From: Perilla frutescens
Lineage: Eukaryota; Streptophyta; Magnoliopsida; Lamiales; Lamiaceae
Direction of reading: 5' to 3'
Assembly: GCA_026008535.1 (NCBI GenBank)
Contig: BRKX01000004.1
Span: forward strand, 28,400,501-28,464,500
DNA: 64,000 nucleotides
Shown: in pieces, positions 11,317 through 24,039 of the stretch
How positions within the stretch are numbered: position 1 is the first letter of the stretch
How the letters are laid out: each line of letters begins with the position of its first letter
The notes under the pieces: generated by a model
The model's input: only the letters and a program-made list of their open reading frames with translations
Database searches by the model: none
What the model was told of the DNA's origin: nothing
Position numbers and translations under genes: made by a program

Positions 11317-12754
11317 TGTTAGTTTTGTATACTAGAAGACTTGTCTTTGTATACTTTTCTGATGATATGATGATATGAAATGAAAGTTATTGCAATCACT
11401 GTTTGCATTTAGATTATGTTCTATAATTGTTTTATGCAATGTTCCATATACTTACATTGTAGATGATATGGTGTGAGGAGTCACACGGTAAGATCATATC
11501 ATTAGAACCTTGTAATGTATTAAAGAGCTCACGGCTTAGATGGTCCTGAACACACCATCGGTACACCGTAGAATAATCTGATAAGTTAGTTTATCTTGAC
11601 TAACTGATTATTCTAGTACACTAGTTAGTGTATTGAGGAGGATCACGATAGGATACTATTCTCTGTCTCTGACCCAGTTACTGAGAGAATAAAGATCCAC
11701 AGAGTTCGGGTTCTGAACTCATGTAATATTGGCGAGCAAATGTGTGTGTTGTTTATTACTTTGATTTATCAATGGGTGAGATCTTTTCGTAGATTGAATT
11801 CGATATCTTGGGTAATAACAATGTATACATGATGTCTCGAGCAGTATGCATGAGCACTGTGTCCTGGTGCACCAGGTTGATGATGTTCTCTTGAGGAAGC
11901 ACAAGTTCATGTTGAAACCCTGCAGGTGGAATTTATTCCGTACATGAATAAAGCTTGTGTGGTACTACTCAAGGTTTTAGATGTTAATTAATTATAGCTG
12001 TCAGAGGCTTACATAATTAATTAATGAACATTATATCTTAAACACGGGGAATGACTGGACTAAAGGAGAAAGCATATTCGTAAATATGTATTAAATTGGT
12101 AGGTCAGTTTTACTTCTTTAGTGGAATAAAAGTAAAACTTAATTTATTTAATTATATCCTAAGTTTATTGGATATTAGATATTAAATAAATTAGTGGGCC
12201 AATTTAATATTCTTCTAGATCCCTGTTGTAGCCCAATTGACTGATAGTGGACTAGATATTGAACTTGAGATAGAGGCCCAAACCCAGTAGGGTTTGGAGA
12301 TCTAATTTTCGCCCCCCTCCCTATAAATAGGGGAAGGGGGGACGAAATTTACACACTATTATTCAGCCCCTCTTTGTCTCTCAAAGTTATCCACAGATTT
12401 CACAACTCTATCTAGTAGATTTCAGCCCACTCTGAATCTAGATACAGTCCGGGAATACAACAGAAGATCTTGGAGTAGAATTTGTGGTGGTCGAAATTTT
12501 GAGCTAGGTGGCGCCTGTCACAGTATTCATTCAACAGCAAGATTAGATCTTTAATCTTGTCCATAGACCGTCTATCGATTTGTAATTAGATTCGTTTCTA
12601 TGTCTTCCGCTTTATTAGATTCAAATCTGCTTTGCATGCTTTTTGTATAGACTGTGATAAACATGCATGTTACATAAAATTATGATTTGCATGAACACGG
12701 ATTAATGAACATCCAAATGATCCTGCGGTGGTTTAATTCGAAAAAACCCTAACA
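11317..12754 (+). repeat. 3' LTR of copia copy 1 (1438 bp)
   Basis: Begins TGTTAGTTTTG after the polypurine tract and ends ...CCCTAACA. It is homologous throughout to 15376-16818, 56199-57614 and 60047-61472. The next five bases are TGAGC, the expected 3' target duplication; its partner on the left was lost in the deletion at 4738. Confidence 0.9.
12321..12330 (+). promoter_or_regulatory. Putative LTR promoter TATA box, copia family A
   Basis: CTATAAATAG flanked by C- and G-rich runs is conserved at the same place in the other LTRs (about 16378, 57191 and 61049). It is a good candidate for the U3 core promoter of the family. Confidence 0.6.
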
Positions 12755-14830
12755 TGAGCATCCTTAAAAATGGAAGACCAATATAAACCGGATTGCAAGA
12801 TCTTTCTAGCCGTCTTTTGCCCTCCAAAGTGGCCACCACAATGAGAAGAATGACAAAAGGCTAGAACATCAGTTTGTTCCTCCTCCGGGACACATCTTCA
12901 AATCACCTCGTCTTTTCCCAAATGGAAAATGTATGATTCATCCCAAAAGTAGTACCTACACATTGCCAAAAATATTTTCCTTTCTTGAAAGGAGAGGTTA
13001 GGTCTCATTTTGTCACAAGCAAGATAATTGACAATGTCGGCATACCAAGGAGAGGAATTAAGCTCAAGAGCATGCTCATATAGAAATGTATCACAATCAA
13101 CTCCTTTTTCATGCAATAATTCAAAATTTTCATCAACGGGGAGGCGAGATAGATGATCCGCTACCACATTTTCACATCACTTCCTATCCTTGATTTCAAC
13201 ATCAAATTCTTGCACAAGTAAAATCCACCTAAGGAGTCTAGGTGTAGCTTGGGGCTTGGTCAACAAATGCCTTAGAGCCACATGATCACTATGCACAATA
13301 ACTTTAGAACCTAAGATGTAGGATCTAAATTTATCCAAGAAAAACACAACGACAAGCAATTCTTTTTCGGTAATGGTGTAATTTACTTGAGCACTATTCA
13401 ATGTGAGGCTAGCATAGTAAATGACACAAAGAATTTTATCAATCCGTTGACCCAAAACGGAACCCACGGCAGAATTTGATGCATCACACATGATTTCAAA
13501 AGGTAAAGACCAATTAGGGGGAATGACAATAGGAGCGGTGATCAATTTCTCCTTTAGAGTAATAAAAGCATGCAAGCATTTTTTATCAAACTCAAAAGGA
13601 ACATCTTGAGCAAGTAAATGGCATAGAGGTTGGCTAATCTTGGAGAAGTCTTTTATAAACCGACGGTAAAAACGGGCATGGCCTAGAAAACTTCTAATTC
13701 CTTTCACGTTGATGGGAGGAGGCAATTTTTCAATCACATCTACCTTAGCCTTGTCTACACTCATTCCTTCTTTAGACACAACATGACCAAGGATTATGCC
13801 ACTAGTAACCATGAAATGACTCTTTTCCCAACTAAGAGTTAGGCTACTTTCTATACATCTCTTCAAAACAAGTTCTAACTTCTCTAAACAATCGAAAAAT
13901 GAAGATCCAAAGACCGAAAAGTCATCCATGAATACCTCAATGAAATCTCCAATCATTTCGGAGAAGATAGAAAACATGCACTTTTGAAACGTGCCCTGTG
14001 CATTGCATAGTCCGAATGGCATCCTTCTACAAGCAAATGTGCCAAAGGGGCACATGAAGGCGATCTTGGCTTCATCCTTAGGTGCGATAGCAACCTGAAA
14101 ATACCCCGATAAACGGTCAAGAAAATAATAAAAGCTATGATCGGTAAGTTTATCAAGTATTTGATCAATGAAAAGAAGGGAAAAAGGGTCTTTTCTAGTG
14201 GCGGCATTGAGCTTTCGGTAGTCAATGCAAATTCTCCACCCGATGGTGGTTTGAGTAGCCACATGCTCTCCTTTGTCATTTTCTACTACCGTTATCCCTC
14301 ATTTCTTTGGCACCACATGGACCGGGCTCACCCATTCACTATCGGCTATGGGATAGATGATCCATTTCGCTAGGAGCTTAAGAATCTCCTTCTTTACAAC
14401 TTCCATCAGCACGGGGTTGAGCCTCCTTTATCCTTCACGAACCGGCTTAGCCCCTTCCTCAAGGATGATGCGATGCATTCACGTTGAGGGGCTAATTCCC
14501 TTGATGTCGGAAAGGTTCCATCCAGTGGCTTGCTTGTTCCTCTTTAGTACGGCTACTAAGAGGTCTTCTTCATCTTTTTCAAGCCCGGAAAAGATGATCA
14601 AGGGCTTCTTCTCTTCTTCATCGAGATAGACATATTTGAGGTGAGATGGGAGTTCCTTGAGCTCGAGATCGGGAGTAGGCTTCACTTCCTCTTCGGTCGA
14701 GGCCATAACTTCCATTAAGCTCATTCTTTCTCCTAGCAAAATCTCCATCTCTTCGGCATTCAACTCGTCTCCGCATACTTGAGGTAAGCTTCTTCCATAG
14801 CACGTTCCTCGGACAAGGCTTCACTCCTCC
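12755..14830 (-). pseudogene. Athila-like gypsy pol: RT, RNase H, start of integrase
   Basis: Minus strand, from about 14830 down. The N-terminal RT region contains LKYVYLDEE, GWNLSDIKGISPS and SEWVSPVHVVPKK, then the palm with CIDYRKLNAATRKDPF, a LDRLSGYFQV segment and FMDDFSVFG. RNase H follows (MCDASNSAVGSVLGQR; VHSDHVALRHLL). The chromatin-side stretch VADHLSRLP leads to the integrase zinc finger (HSSHCGGHFG with KTARKIL). The frame is broken by stops near 14285, 14425 and 13170. Copia copy 1 interrupts integrase just after the zinc finger, so the DDE core is absent. Confidence 0.85.
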
Positions 14831-15375
14831 AATGGGAGCTTATTTCCTGCAAGAAAACCTCCTCGGCCACAACATCAATAGTATCAATGTAAGAACAATT
14901 TTTCTCAAATGATGAGACATGAATAGCCCTTTTTTTCATGTACGGAAAATGACACGGTTTCTCCTAACACCGACATTTTTAAAGTTCCATTTTTAACATC
15001 AATCAAGGTGTTCATTGTAGCCATAAAAGGTCTACCTAGGAGAAGTGTGTGCTCTTTACCCGTTTCTTTTACATCACCCACATCCAAAACAACAAAATCC
15101 ACCGGGATAATCAAACCACCAACTTTAACTAGAATGTCTTCAATTATTCCTCTAGGATATCTTATGGACCTATCCGCCAATTGTAGGCACATTCTAGTTG
15201 GTTTCAATTCACCTAACTCTAATTGTTTCTAAATAGAGTAAGGCATCAAATTAATTCCGGCTCTTAGATCTAGCATACCACATGCTTCTTTACCATTTCC
15301 CAAGGCAATTTTAAGAGTAAAACTACCTGGATCGCGGAGCTTTGGTGGGAGTTGATGTTGTAGGATTGCACTTGC
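14831..15375 (-). pseudogene. Athila-like aspartic protease region, degenerate
   Basis: On the minus strand the reading DLRAGINLMPYS occurs near 15270-15240. It corresponds to the usual Athila/Tat protease motif DLGAS-x-x-LMP, with the glycine and serine replaced. It continues after a stop as CLQLADRSIRYPRGIIEDIL and LGRPFMATMNTLIDV. The active-site changes mean the protease is dead. Copia copy 2 begins at 15376, immediately after CTTGC (15371-15375), its probable 5' target duplication. Confidence 0.75.
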
Positions 15376-16818
15376 TGTTAGTTTTGTATACTGGAAGACT
15401 TATCTTTGTATACTTCTCTGATGATATGATGATATAAAATGAAAGTTATTGCAGTCACTGTTTGCATTTAGATTATGTTCTATAATTTTTATATGCAAAG
15501 TTCCATATACTTACATTGTAGATGATATGGTGTGGGGAGTCACATGGTAAGATCATATCATTAGAACCTTGTAATGTATTAAATAGCTCACGGCTTAGAT
15601 GGTCCTGAACACACCATCGGTACACCGTAGAATAATCTGATAAGTTAGTTTATCTTGACTAACTGATTATTCTAGTACACTCGTTAGTGTATTGAGGAGG
15701 ATCACGATAGGATACTATTCTCTGTCTCTGACCCAGTTACTGAGAGAATAAATATCCACAGAGTTCGGGTTCTGAACTCATGTGATATTGGCGAGCATAT
15801 GTGTGCATTGTCTATTACTTTGATTTATCAATGGGTGAGATCTTTTCGTAGATCGAATTCGATATCTTGGGTAATAACAATGTATACATAATGTCTCGAG
15901 CAGTATGCATGAGCACCGTGTCATGGTGAGCCAGATTGATGATGTTCTCTTGAGGAAACACAAGTTCATGTTGAAACCCTGCAGGTGGAATTTATTCCGT
16001 ACATGAATAAAGCTTGTGTGGTACTACTCAAGGTTTTAGAGGTTAATTAATTATAGCTGTCAGAGGCTGACATAATTAATTAATGAACATTATATCTTAA
16101 ACACGGGGAATGGCTGGACTAAAGGAGAAAGCATATTCGTAAATATGTATTAAATTGGTAGGTCAGTTTTACTTCTTTAGTGGAATAAAAGTAAAACTTA
16201 ATTTATTTAATTATATCCTAAGTTTATTGGATATTGGATATTAAATAAATTAGTGGGTCAATTTAATATTCTTCTAGATCCCTATTGTAGCCCAATATGA
16301 CTGAAAGTGGACTGGATATAGAACTTGAGATAGAGGTCCAGCCTAATAGGTCTGGAGCATGAAATTTTCACCCCTCCCTATATATAAGGGGAGGGGGCAC
16401 GAAATTTGCATGATAATAATCATTAGAAATCAGCCCCTCTTTGTCTCTCAAAGTTATCCACAATTTTCACAACTCTATCTAATAGATTTCAGTCCACTCT
16501 GAATCTAGATACAGTCCGGGAATACAACAGAAGATCTTGGAGTAGAATTGTGGTGGTCGAATTTCGAGCTAGGTGGTGCCATTACTGTATTCATTCAACA
16601 GCAAGATTAGACCTTTAATCTTGTCCACAGACCGTCTATCGATTTGTAAGTTGATTCGTTTCTATGTCTTCCGCTTTATTAGATTCGAATCTGCTTTGCA
16701 TGCCTTTTGTTTAGACTGTGATAAACATGCATATTACATAAAATTATGATTTGCATGAACACGAATTAATGAATAACCAAATGATCATGCGGTGGCTTAA
16801 TTTAAAAAAACCCCAATA
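15376..16818 (+). repeat. 5' LTR of copia copy 2 (1443 bp)
   Basis: TGTTAGTTTTG...CCCCAATA, collinear with the 3' LTR of copy 1 apart from small indels and substitutions. The terminal CA has become TA. A TATA-like CTATATATAA sits near 16378. Confidence 0.9.
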
Positions 16819-16820
16819 AC

Positions 16821-16832
16821 TGGTATCAGAGC
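16821..16832 (+). other. Primer-binding site of copia copy 2
   Basis: TGGTATCAGAGC follows the LTR end by two bases and is identical to the site of copy 1. Confidence 0.85.
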
Positions 16833-19196
16833 AGGTTTTGGCACTGTTCTTGTTTTAATCCCTACATAAATTCGACACATATATTTTAATGTGATATTAA
16901 ATTTTTTGTTCTTAAATTTTCAGATTTGAATATGCATGTGTATCGATTATTATGTGTACAAAACTTGGATGAATTTTCTGTGGTTATTCAAAAATTCATG
17001 TTTTGTGGCCTTGGAAATTTTCGGTCATAATCTAATTAGATTTGGAATAGTTTTTTTTGATGTATCAAAATTTCCAGATTTAATTGGATATGTGTCGAAA
17101 ATTTTGGTGCTCAATTTTTCGAAAATTGAGGTTTAAATATTCCCTAATTTGTTCATACAATTTTCGGTCCTAGGAATTAAAGTATGGATGATGTTTTGAT
17201 CAAGATCAAATTTTCAGCTTTAATTTTGGTATGGGTCGAAAATTTGAAGTGATTAGAATTGGATTTGGTGATTTTTGATGTATATCAAAAGTTACAAAAT
17301 TCTAATCAAGATAGGTTTGAAATTAGAATTTTAAATTTGGTTATTTTTGAAGTGGATCAAAATTTCCAGATTTTTAATTCTTGTAATTTTCGAAACCTAG
17401 CTATATTATTTGGAATAGTTTTTTATTAATGTCAAAATTTCCAAATGTGTAATATAGTGGTAATTTTTGAATTTGTTAAATTAATTTGGAGAAGATTTTA
17501 ATGAAAATTAAAATTCCAGATTTATTTAATGATGTTTTCGAAAATTTTGCATGTTGGATTTAGATTTGATGTTATTTGATGTATATCTTATTTTACTTAA
17601 TTTTAATCTAGATAGATTTGAAAATAGAATTTTAAATTTGGAAGAATTTGAAGTGGATCAAATTTCCAGATTTATTATTTGGATATTTTCGAAAATTTAT
17701 GTAATTAAAATTGAATAAGGTGATTTTGGATATATACAAATAATTATCAAAATCCAATTGTGATAAGAATTTAATTTTGGATAGGTTTTGGAGGATTTTA
17801 GATTGGAATCAAATCTTCAAACCTTATCCTTAAAGATTTAGATTCTTATGGATAATATTTGGATTAGATTTTTGATTTAGATCAAGATATCTAATTATTA
17901 TTTAATTAGGGTGGCTTGAAACTATTAAATAAATTTAGTGGATAATTATTAATAATTTTCAGATTTATTTTGATGATATTTTCAAAAATACAAGATTAAA
18001 ATTGGTGGATAATTATTTTGATTTCCAATTTTTATCTTGTGGATAATATCGAATTAATTAATTTAATTAATTGTAAAATTCGACTATTATTTAAATTTCA
18101 TGCATAGATATCATATGTTATTTTATGTGGATCATATAATACATGATTGTTGGATTTGTAGACTGTATTTGTTTGCAGGTTTACCGACTATCATGGCTCT
18201 TTTATTTTACGTTGTTTTAATATAATCGATATAAAGCTATTAGACTAAGTTTTTGAGTTGTAATTTTTATTCTAGCAATATTAGATTTTTCCTTTTGGAA
18301 TAGATAGTCTGTATTGAATAAAGATCGAAGATCAACTCAAAAGAAGGAAAGTAGTTCAGCACCAAAAAGGAAGGTTCACCGGTTCACGTCCCGAAAACCC
18401 TAAATGGAGCTAGGATTTTCGGCGAGGCGCGGTGAAGGGGGCGGCGGTTCCAGCCCTGTTTCGGAGCGGACTTTCCAGTTTTATCTCATCAATCAACATG
18501 AGATATAAGCCATTATAGTTGGAATATTATTGTTGCTTATTATGTTAAAGCATGCAATGGATGTTTATCATTTTATGTGATGTTTGCATGTTCGATAATG
18601 GGATAAAATGAAACCTTAAACATAAATAACTAAGTGAGAGAGATTCATATGAAAGTATGTAGAAATCTCATACGGTCTCCATTAAAATCTGATATAATTG
18701 AGAAGTGATGGGCATGCGTGTTGACATCGGTCTTCCTCCATATCGGATGTGTCATATCACAGATTTCTCTAGAAATTAAATCTCCTAAATGGATAGCTGT
18801 AGAACGCTATTAGAACTAACTGACTCCTCCATCTGGAGTAGTTAAATTCGAATAGTGCTCTTGGTGCGAAGATAATGGTGTGCACACTTAGATGTAATTT
18901 ATTGATAAACGGCCACACGATCGTGGCTTATCAGTTAGACGATTACATGACCGTGTTTATTATCCGGCTATTAATTTGCTTGTTGTAAGAAAACTCAACT
19001 GCAGGCAAATTAAAGGTTTAACCTATTTAAAAATGAATTTTATAAACGTCCACACTATCGTGGCTTATAAAAAACATTTTTAAAGTGTCGGTGGAAAAGT
19101 ATATAATTTTATGAGGTTTTCGACTATATACTGTTTATCCTAAACGTGTTTTGTGACTGTACTGCATGTTTTATTTTCAGTTATTTCATATCATCA
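16833..19196 (+). other. AT-rich leader of copia copy 2
   Basis: Noncoding and collinear with the copy 1 leader. Relative to copy 1 it lacks about 190 bases after the 'ttatcatggctc' point (18197 here, about 6293 in copy 1). No gene seen. Confidence 0.7.
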
Positions 19197-21220
19197 ATGG
19201 CACTCTCCAATCTGTCCTCAATCCTAAAAGAAAACAAACTTGTCGGTGAAAACTACAATGACGGGCTTCGTAACCTTAACTTAGTTCTTGTTGCTGAGGG
19301 AGACAAGTTTGTACTTGAAGAGGTTTGTCCTCAGACGCCAGATGAGGGTTCTGACGAAGCCCAAAAGGTTGCATATGATAAGTGGGTTAGGTCTAATGAG
19401 ATATCGCGCTGTTACATCTTGGCATCTATGTCAAGTGTGTTGCAACATCAGCATGAGCCTATGAAAACCGCTTATGATATCACGTACAACCTTAGGCAGC
19501 TGTTCGGTCATCAAAACCACTCAGCACGCCATTTGGCAATGAAGAAGCTAATGAATACGAGAATGTCTGACTCCACACCTGTTAGGGATCATGTTCTCAT
19601 AATGATGGGGTATTTATCTGAGATTGAGACCTTGGGTGGAGACCTAGATGGCGATTCTCAAATCGACATTGTTCTTCATAGCTTGTCCTCGAAGTTTGAG
19701 CAGTTCAAGCTGAATTTTAACATGATTAAAAGGGATGTCAGCCTGACTGAACTGCTCATAGATCTTCAGGCGGCTGAATTGCTCCAAAAGAGCAATCTTG
19801 AGGCCCACATAGCTGAAAAAGGAGCGTCTTCTTCTAGTGGAAAAAGGAAGAAGAGAAACGCACCTAAGAAGGTTGCAGATGAGGTGCCTAAGGTGAAGAA
19901 GCCAAAGGCAAAGATTCCTCCCGAGGAGTTCAAGTTGAAGACTAAGTGCTTCAAGTGCGGCTAACCAGGTTACTGGAAGGCAGCGTGTCCTAACAAGAAG
20001 AAGAAGAGAGGTACATCTCACACTCTTGTTGTGAAAACATGTTTAGCAACTTGTTCTACCCAGTTATGGGTAGTAGATACTGGAGCTAATGATCATGTTT
20101 GCAAGTCTTTACAGGGGTTCCTGGTAAAAAGACAGCTGAGTGAAGATGAGATCACCATCTACATGGGCAATGCTACGAGAGTGACGGCTGTTGTAGTGGG
20201 AGACGTTGTTTTACTTTTCAGTTGTGATAGAACTTTGGTTTTGAAAGATTGTTTTTATGTGCCTAGTTTTAGGCGAAACTTGATTTCAGTTTCTAAATTG
20301 ATTATGGATGGATATTCTGTTTCTTTTGATAACAAAGTAGTTATCTTTAGTGGTAAACATTTTATCTGTTCTGGCACATTGGATGGACACTTATACATTC
20401 TTAAACCAATTGAAAACACTACGCAAAGACAACTGTTGAATACATCGATTATAAACCCTAACAAGAGAAAAGAACCTTCGAAATTGAATCAAACCTATCT
20501 TTGGTATCTAAGGCTAGGTCATATTAACCTTAATAGGATACAAAGGCTTGTAAACGACGGACCATTGTCTTCTTTGGTACTAGAATCGTTTCCTTTGTGT
20601 GAATCCTGTTTGGAAGGTAAAATGACGAAGCGTCCTTTCCAGTCAAAAGGAAATAGATCCGAAGGGCTATTAGATTTGATTCACTCTGACCTATGCGGCC
20701 CTATGTCAGTTCAAGCTCGATGAGGGTTCGAGTATTTCATCACTCTCATTGATGATTACTCTAGATACGGTTATATCTACCTGTTACGTCGCAAGTCTGA
20801 ATGCTTTGAGAAATTCAAAGAGTTTAAGGCGGAAGCGGAGAAACGAACAGGCAGAAGTATCAAGTCACTACTTTCTGATCATGGTAGCGAGTACCTCTCA
20901 AACGAATTTAGGGATTATATGGCAGAGAATGGGATTACATCCCAGTTGACTACGCCTGGAACGCCATAGCAGAATGGCGTGTCGGAAAGAAGGAATCGAA
21001 CACTGTTAGAGATGGTTAGATCGATGATGAGTTATTCTGAGTTGCCCATTTTGTTCTGGGGATATGCCCTAGAAATGGCAGCCTACATTCTTAACTTGGT
21101 TCTATCAAAATCAGTTCCTGCTACACCCATAGAACTATAAACTGGACGGAAGCCCAGTTTGAACCATATTCGGATTTGGGGTAGCCCAGCACACGTGTTG
21201 GACAAGGAAGCTGATAAGCT
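19197..21220 (+). pseudogene. Copia gag, protease and integrase, copy 2, with nonsense mutations
   Basis: Starts MALSNLSSILKENKLVGENY. The gag runs to a stop at 19962-19964 inside the CCHC knuckle (CFKCG then TAA where copy 1 has CAA). The frame continues through the protease motif WVVDTGANDHVC (GAT to GAN is a change next to the catalytic triad) to a TGA at 20721-20723 (GGA in copy 1). It then runs through integrase with further stops near 20967 and 21137. The frame is recognisable up to HVLDKEADKL at 21220, where the element is broken. Confidence 0.85.
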
Positions 21221-22650
21221 GATGAGTTATTCTGAGTTGCCCATTTAGCGAAAATGCTTTTATAACTTCAAGATATCCAATGATTAATAGAAGGTATACG
21301 GAGAGAAAAATGCAAAAGCCCTCTCCGTATCCGTAAAACCTTTTCTTTTCTTTTGGGCCCAACTTGGCTCAAATCTGTCGTCAACTGTACCCTTAGGCAT
21401 GCTATCGGATAGAAGAGGGGTTACCTCAAATATCCGAACGAGTTTGCGAGGGAAAAACCCGGCAGTGACTACCTTAATAATTTTGAGCTCAAATCCTGCT
21501 TAGGTGAAAGCTAAGTTCCTTCTCTTCCTATTCTTGCTAGCAATACCAAGCTTAGAACAATGTCTAATGCTAAAACCTTATTACTACATAATCTCGGCCT
21601 ACCAAGGGTTAAAGTTACCCTAACAAGGCAATCCTTAATCCTTAACTATACGAGCTTTAACAAAGCATAAGCATTCAAATACGAGGAAATGAACGCGGAT
21701 AAACATTGATTGCAAATAAAGCAATTCTAAACACCTCATGCTAGCATAAATTGTAAATAAACAATACTAGCATATCTAAACATACTTGAGAGCTCACTTA
21801 ACTTATACTTTCTTTACTTTATCTTAACCCAAATAATAATTCAACATAATCATGCATATAACTCCATTCATTTCTTTCCTTTCCTTGTACAGAGATCAAA
21901 CAGGTTGAGCAAAATACTTTATTGGATATCTCGTTTGTCCTAACATGCTTCTAGAGCTTATTAGCTCAAACTTTAGATGAGTATAGATTTACTCACCTTG
22001 ATTACGGAACGGAAGATGAGGCAACGAGCTGGTGGTCTTCCTTAGTATTCCTCCGAGGCTCGATTCCTCCTACAAAAGTCGAATCGTCGACTTAGCGGTC
22101 TCCTTCGAGGAATTCTAAATACATGATATTAAATAATATTTAACTAATATTTTCTTAGCTAGGACTTAACATGGATAGCACGACTTGACTTAACAAGGGG
22201 ATCGTGAATGATTTAATTTATTTAAGAAACCTCTTGACTCGATCTCTAAATTTTTAGACGGAAAATAACTTGAATATCTTATTTGAAATAATTTGAAATC
22301 AACTCGAATACCTTACTATAATTTAAATTTGAACATGGCTTAAAAGTATCATAATTTTAAAGACTCGAAAAGATCGGAAAGAAGGGGTACGGGAATAGCC
22401 GGAAAGAACGGAAACAAAACAACACGGAAAAGGAGGGGGGGCGCCGTGGGGCTGCCCTGCCCCGACGGGCTACCCGCCGCCACGGGGCCACTAGCCCCGG
22501 CTGGCTCCCCGCCCCCGACGGGCCATCCCCCGGCGGGCTCGGCGCAGCCGTGGGGGGTGTGGCACGGCGGCGCTCACCCCCCCGCGGGGCTCTTTCTCTC
22601 CCTCTTTTCTCTCTCTCATCATCTGGGTTCCTTTCAACGTGTTCTTCAAC

Positions 22651-22693
22651 TGTTCTTCGTGTTCGTTGATTTCTTCGACGAACACGAAGAACA
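22651..22693. repeat. Perfect 16-bp inverted repeat, 11-base loop
   Basis: Arm 22651-22666 (tgttcttcgtgttcgt) is exactly complementary to 22678-22693. It sits inside the chromovirus-type LTR, next to a 'cgaagaaca' iteration. Confidence 0.85.
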
Positions 22694-23323
22694 CGAAGAA
22701 CAATTAACCCGAAATTTCTTTATAAAAATATCGTACTTGATTTTAACGTGCAACAACATGCTTTAACTTAAAAATAATTTTGGCATTATAACGGAACAAA
22801 CACGATAATCCTCCGGAATAAATAAATATGACTTGAATGGATTTTTAACGGAATGAACGAGGCTAATCTTCTAGAATAATAATAACGGAAATAAAACGAG
22901 AAATATAACGTAAGCGTTATTATTTTGGAACTTCAATAAGAATCGAAATACTACTTTAGACGAGCAATAATGAAGAACGCGAAGAACGTAAAGTAAATGC
23001 GGAATTTAAAAGACGGAAAAGAAATAGGATTGAAACCGACGAACAAGAATGGACGGGGTCAGGTGCGTCGAAGGAATGTGGTTAGCTCGGCGTCTCGTCG
23101 AGTCGCAACAGCGGCAGAGCTGCCAGCTACGATTTCAACGGCGCCCCAAGCACATTCCCTCACCGCATCCCTTCCACGCCACTCTGCTCGTCGTCTTGAA
23201 GAACACTCACGAAGAACGATTTTTACTTCGACAGAACCTTCTCGGCTTTCAAAGCTTTTCACCTCTCGATTTTAGAAGTGAAGTGGATGTGAAATGAGCA
23301 AGAAATGATAAAGGGGTGGTCCC

Positions 23324-23333
23324 CTATATATAG
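23324..23333 (-). promoter_or_regulatory. Putative TATA box of the chromovirus-type LTR
   Basis: CCTATATATAGGGG on the minus strand, about 710 bases from the LTR start, is a plausible core promoter of this LTR. Confidence 0.5.
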
Positions 23334-24039
23334 GAAAAGCTTTGGCTTCCCTTGGAAGCCATTGCTATGCAGGAATACTGAAAAAGCTACCCTGGGTTCG
23401 GTTAAAAGTTGCTTTATTCGATGTCGAGGTCCAAATGACTTCAGACACGAAATCTAAAAATACCGGGAGACTCATTGGCTCGAATACTAGTGAACCAACT
23501 TGTTTTGTGAAGAAGATGGGTTCGTCAGAAGGAAGACGAGCAAAGATTCCCTTTTTGGAATTACTTTTTACTATTCACTCAGACTGACAGATTCGGCTCC
23601 CGAGCGTTCGATTGACCTCGGAATGACAATCCGTGAACGCCAACGGAATCCTTGAGTCATTTTCCATAAGAGGGGCCTGACAGAACTGAACTTGAATAAA
23701 CAAGGAGGATTTCGTAAATTTCTCAAAACACAAACGCACGCAAAAGTTACTATTCATTCTTCTTTTAAATGCGTTTTTCATCACCGGGAACTCAAATGAC
23801 TTCAGAATTAAAATCCGAAAACACCGGCATACTCCTTGAGTGAAAACCTTTCTAATGAGACCATAGATGGTCATAAAATAGTTAAAATCACATTTCTCGA
23901 AGAGACGATCTTCACGAAAACTGACTCCAAAAGTCGTGACTAACATCCAACCTTAACTAACCTTAATTAAATTTCCTTTTTAATTAATTAACTGATATTA
24001 ACAATCCTCTAAATCTTATTCAGAATCTGGGGTATTACA

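Larger units (their letters stand above)
4738..12754 (+). mobile_element. Ty1/copia family A, copy 1 (5' LTR truncated)
   Basis: The structure is: 3' remnant of the 5' LTR (4738-4912), primer-binding site (4915-4926), a long AT-rich leader (to 7392), gag-pol (7393-11240), polypurine tract AAGTGGGAGAT (11306-11316) and a full 3' LTR (11317-12754, 1438 bp, TG...CA). Domain order gag-protease-integrase-RT-RNase H defines Ty1/copia. The lineage within copia cannot be assigned safely by eye. The copy is inactive: it has one nonsense codon, a 102-bp in-frame deletion in RT, a frameshift in RNase H, and about 1.26 kb of 5' LTR missing. Confidence 0.9.
250..15375 (-). mobile_element. Athila-like Ty3/gypsy retrotransposon, degenerate, nested
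   Basis: Read on the minus strand, the parts in order are: degenerate protease (about 15207-14905), reverse transcriptase and RNase H (about 14830-13177), the start of integrase (13167-12755), an env-position ORF (4496-3585), noncoding 3' DNA, polypurine tract (2154-2165) and 3' LTR (2153-250). The 'FxDDFSVFG' reverse-transcriptase signature and the ATHILA ORF-1-type 3' gene are typical of the Athila branch. Family-A copia copy 1 sits inside the integrase region. The integrase catalytic core that should lie between 12755 and 4738 is absent. Copia copy 2 inserted at 15376, and gag and the 5' LTR are not seen beyond it. The element is dead. Confidence 0.75.
21247..24039 (-). repeat. Chromovirus-type (Tekay/Del-like) gypsy LTR, solo or truncated
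   Basis: On the minus strand it begins TGTAATACCCCAGATTC (24039-24023), the usual opening of large plant chromovirus LTRs, and fills about 2.8 kb. It has a TATA box (23324-23333), a GC-rich block (22440-22590) and a 16-bp hairpin. No gag or pol is attached, and no matching target duplication is visible because the left end joins filler DNA. The short ORFs within it (e.g. 22446-22766 and 22997-23275) are not supported as genes. Assignment to Tekay/Del is from the LTR start and length only. Confidence 0.6.

Noticed and set aside
22446..23297. ORFs in the GC-rich block and beyond, including an Arg/Ala-rich frame
   Set aside because: They are inside a gypsy LTR; composition-driven open frames without homology that I recognise.
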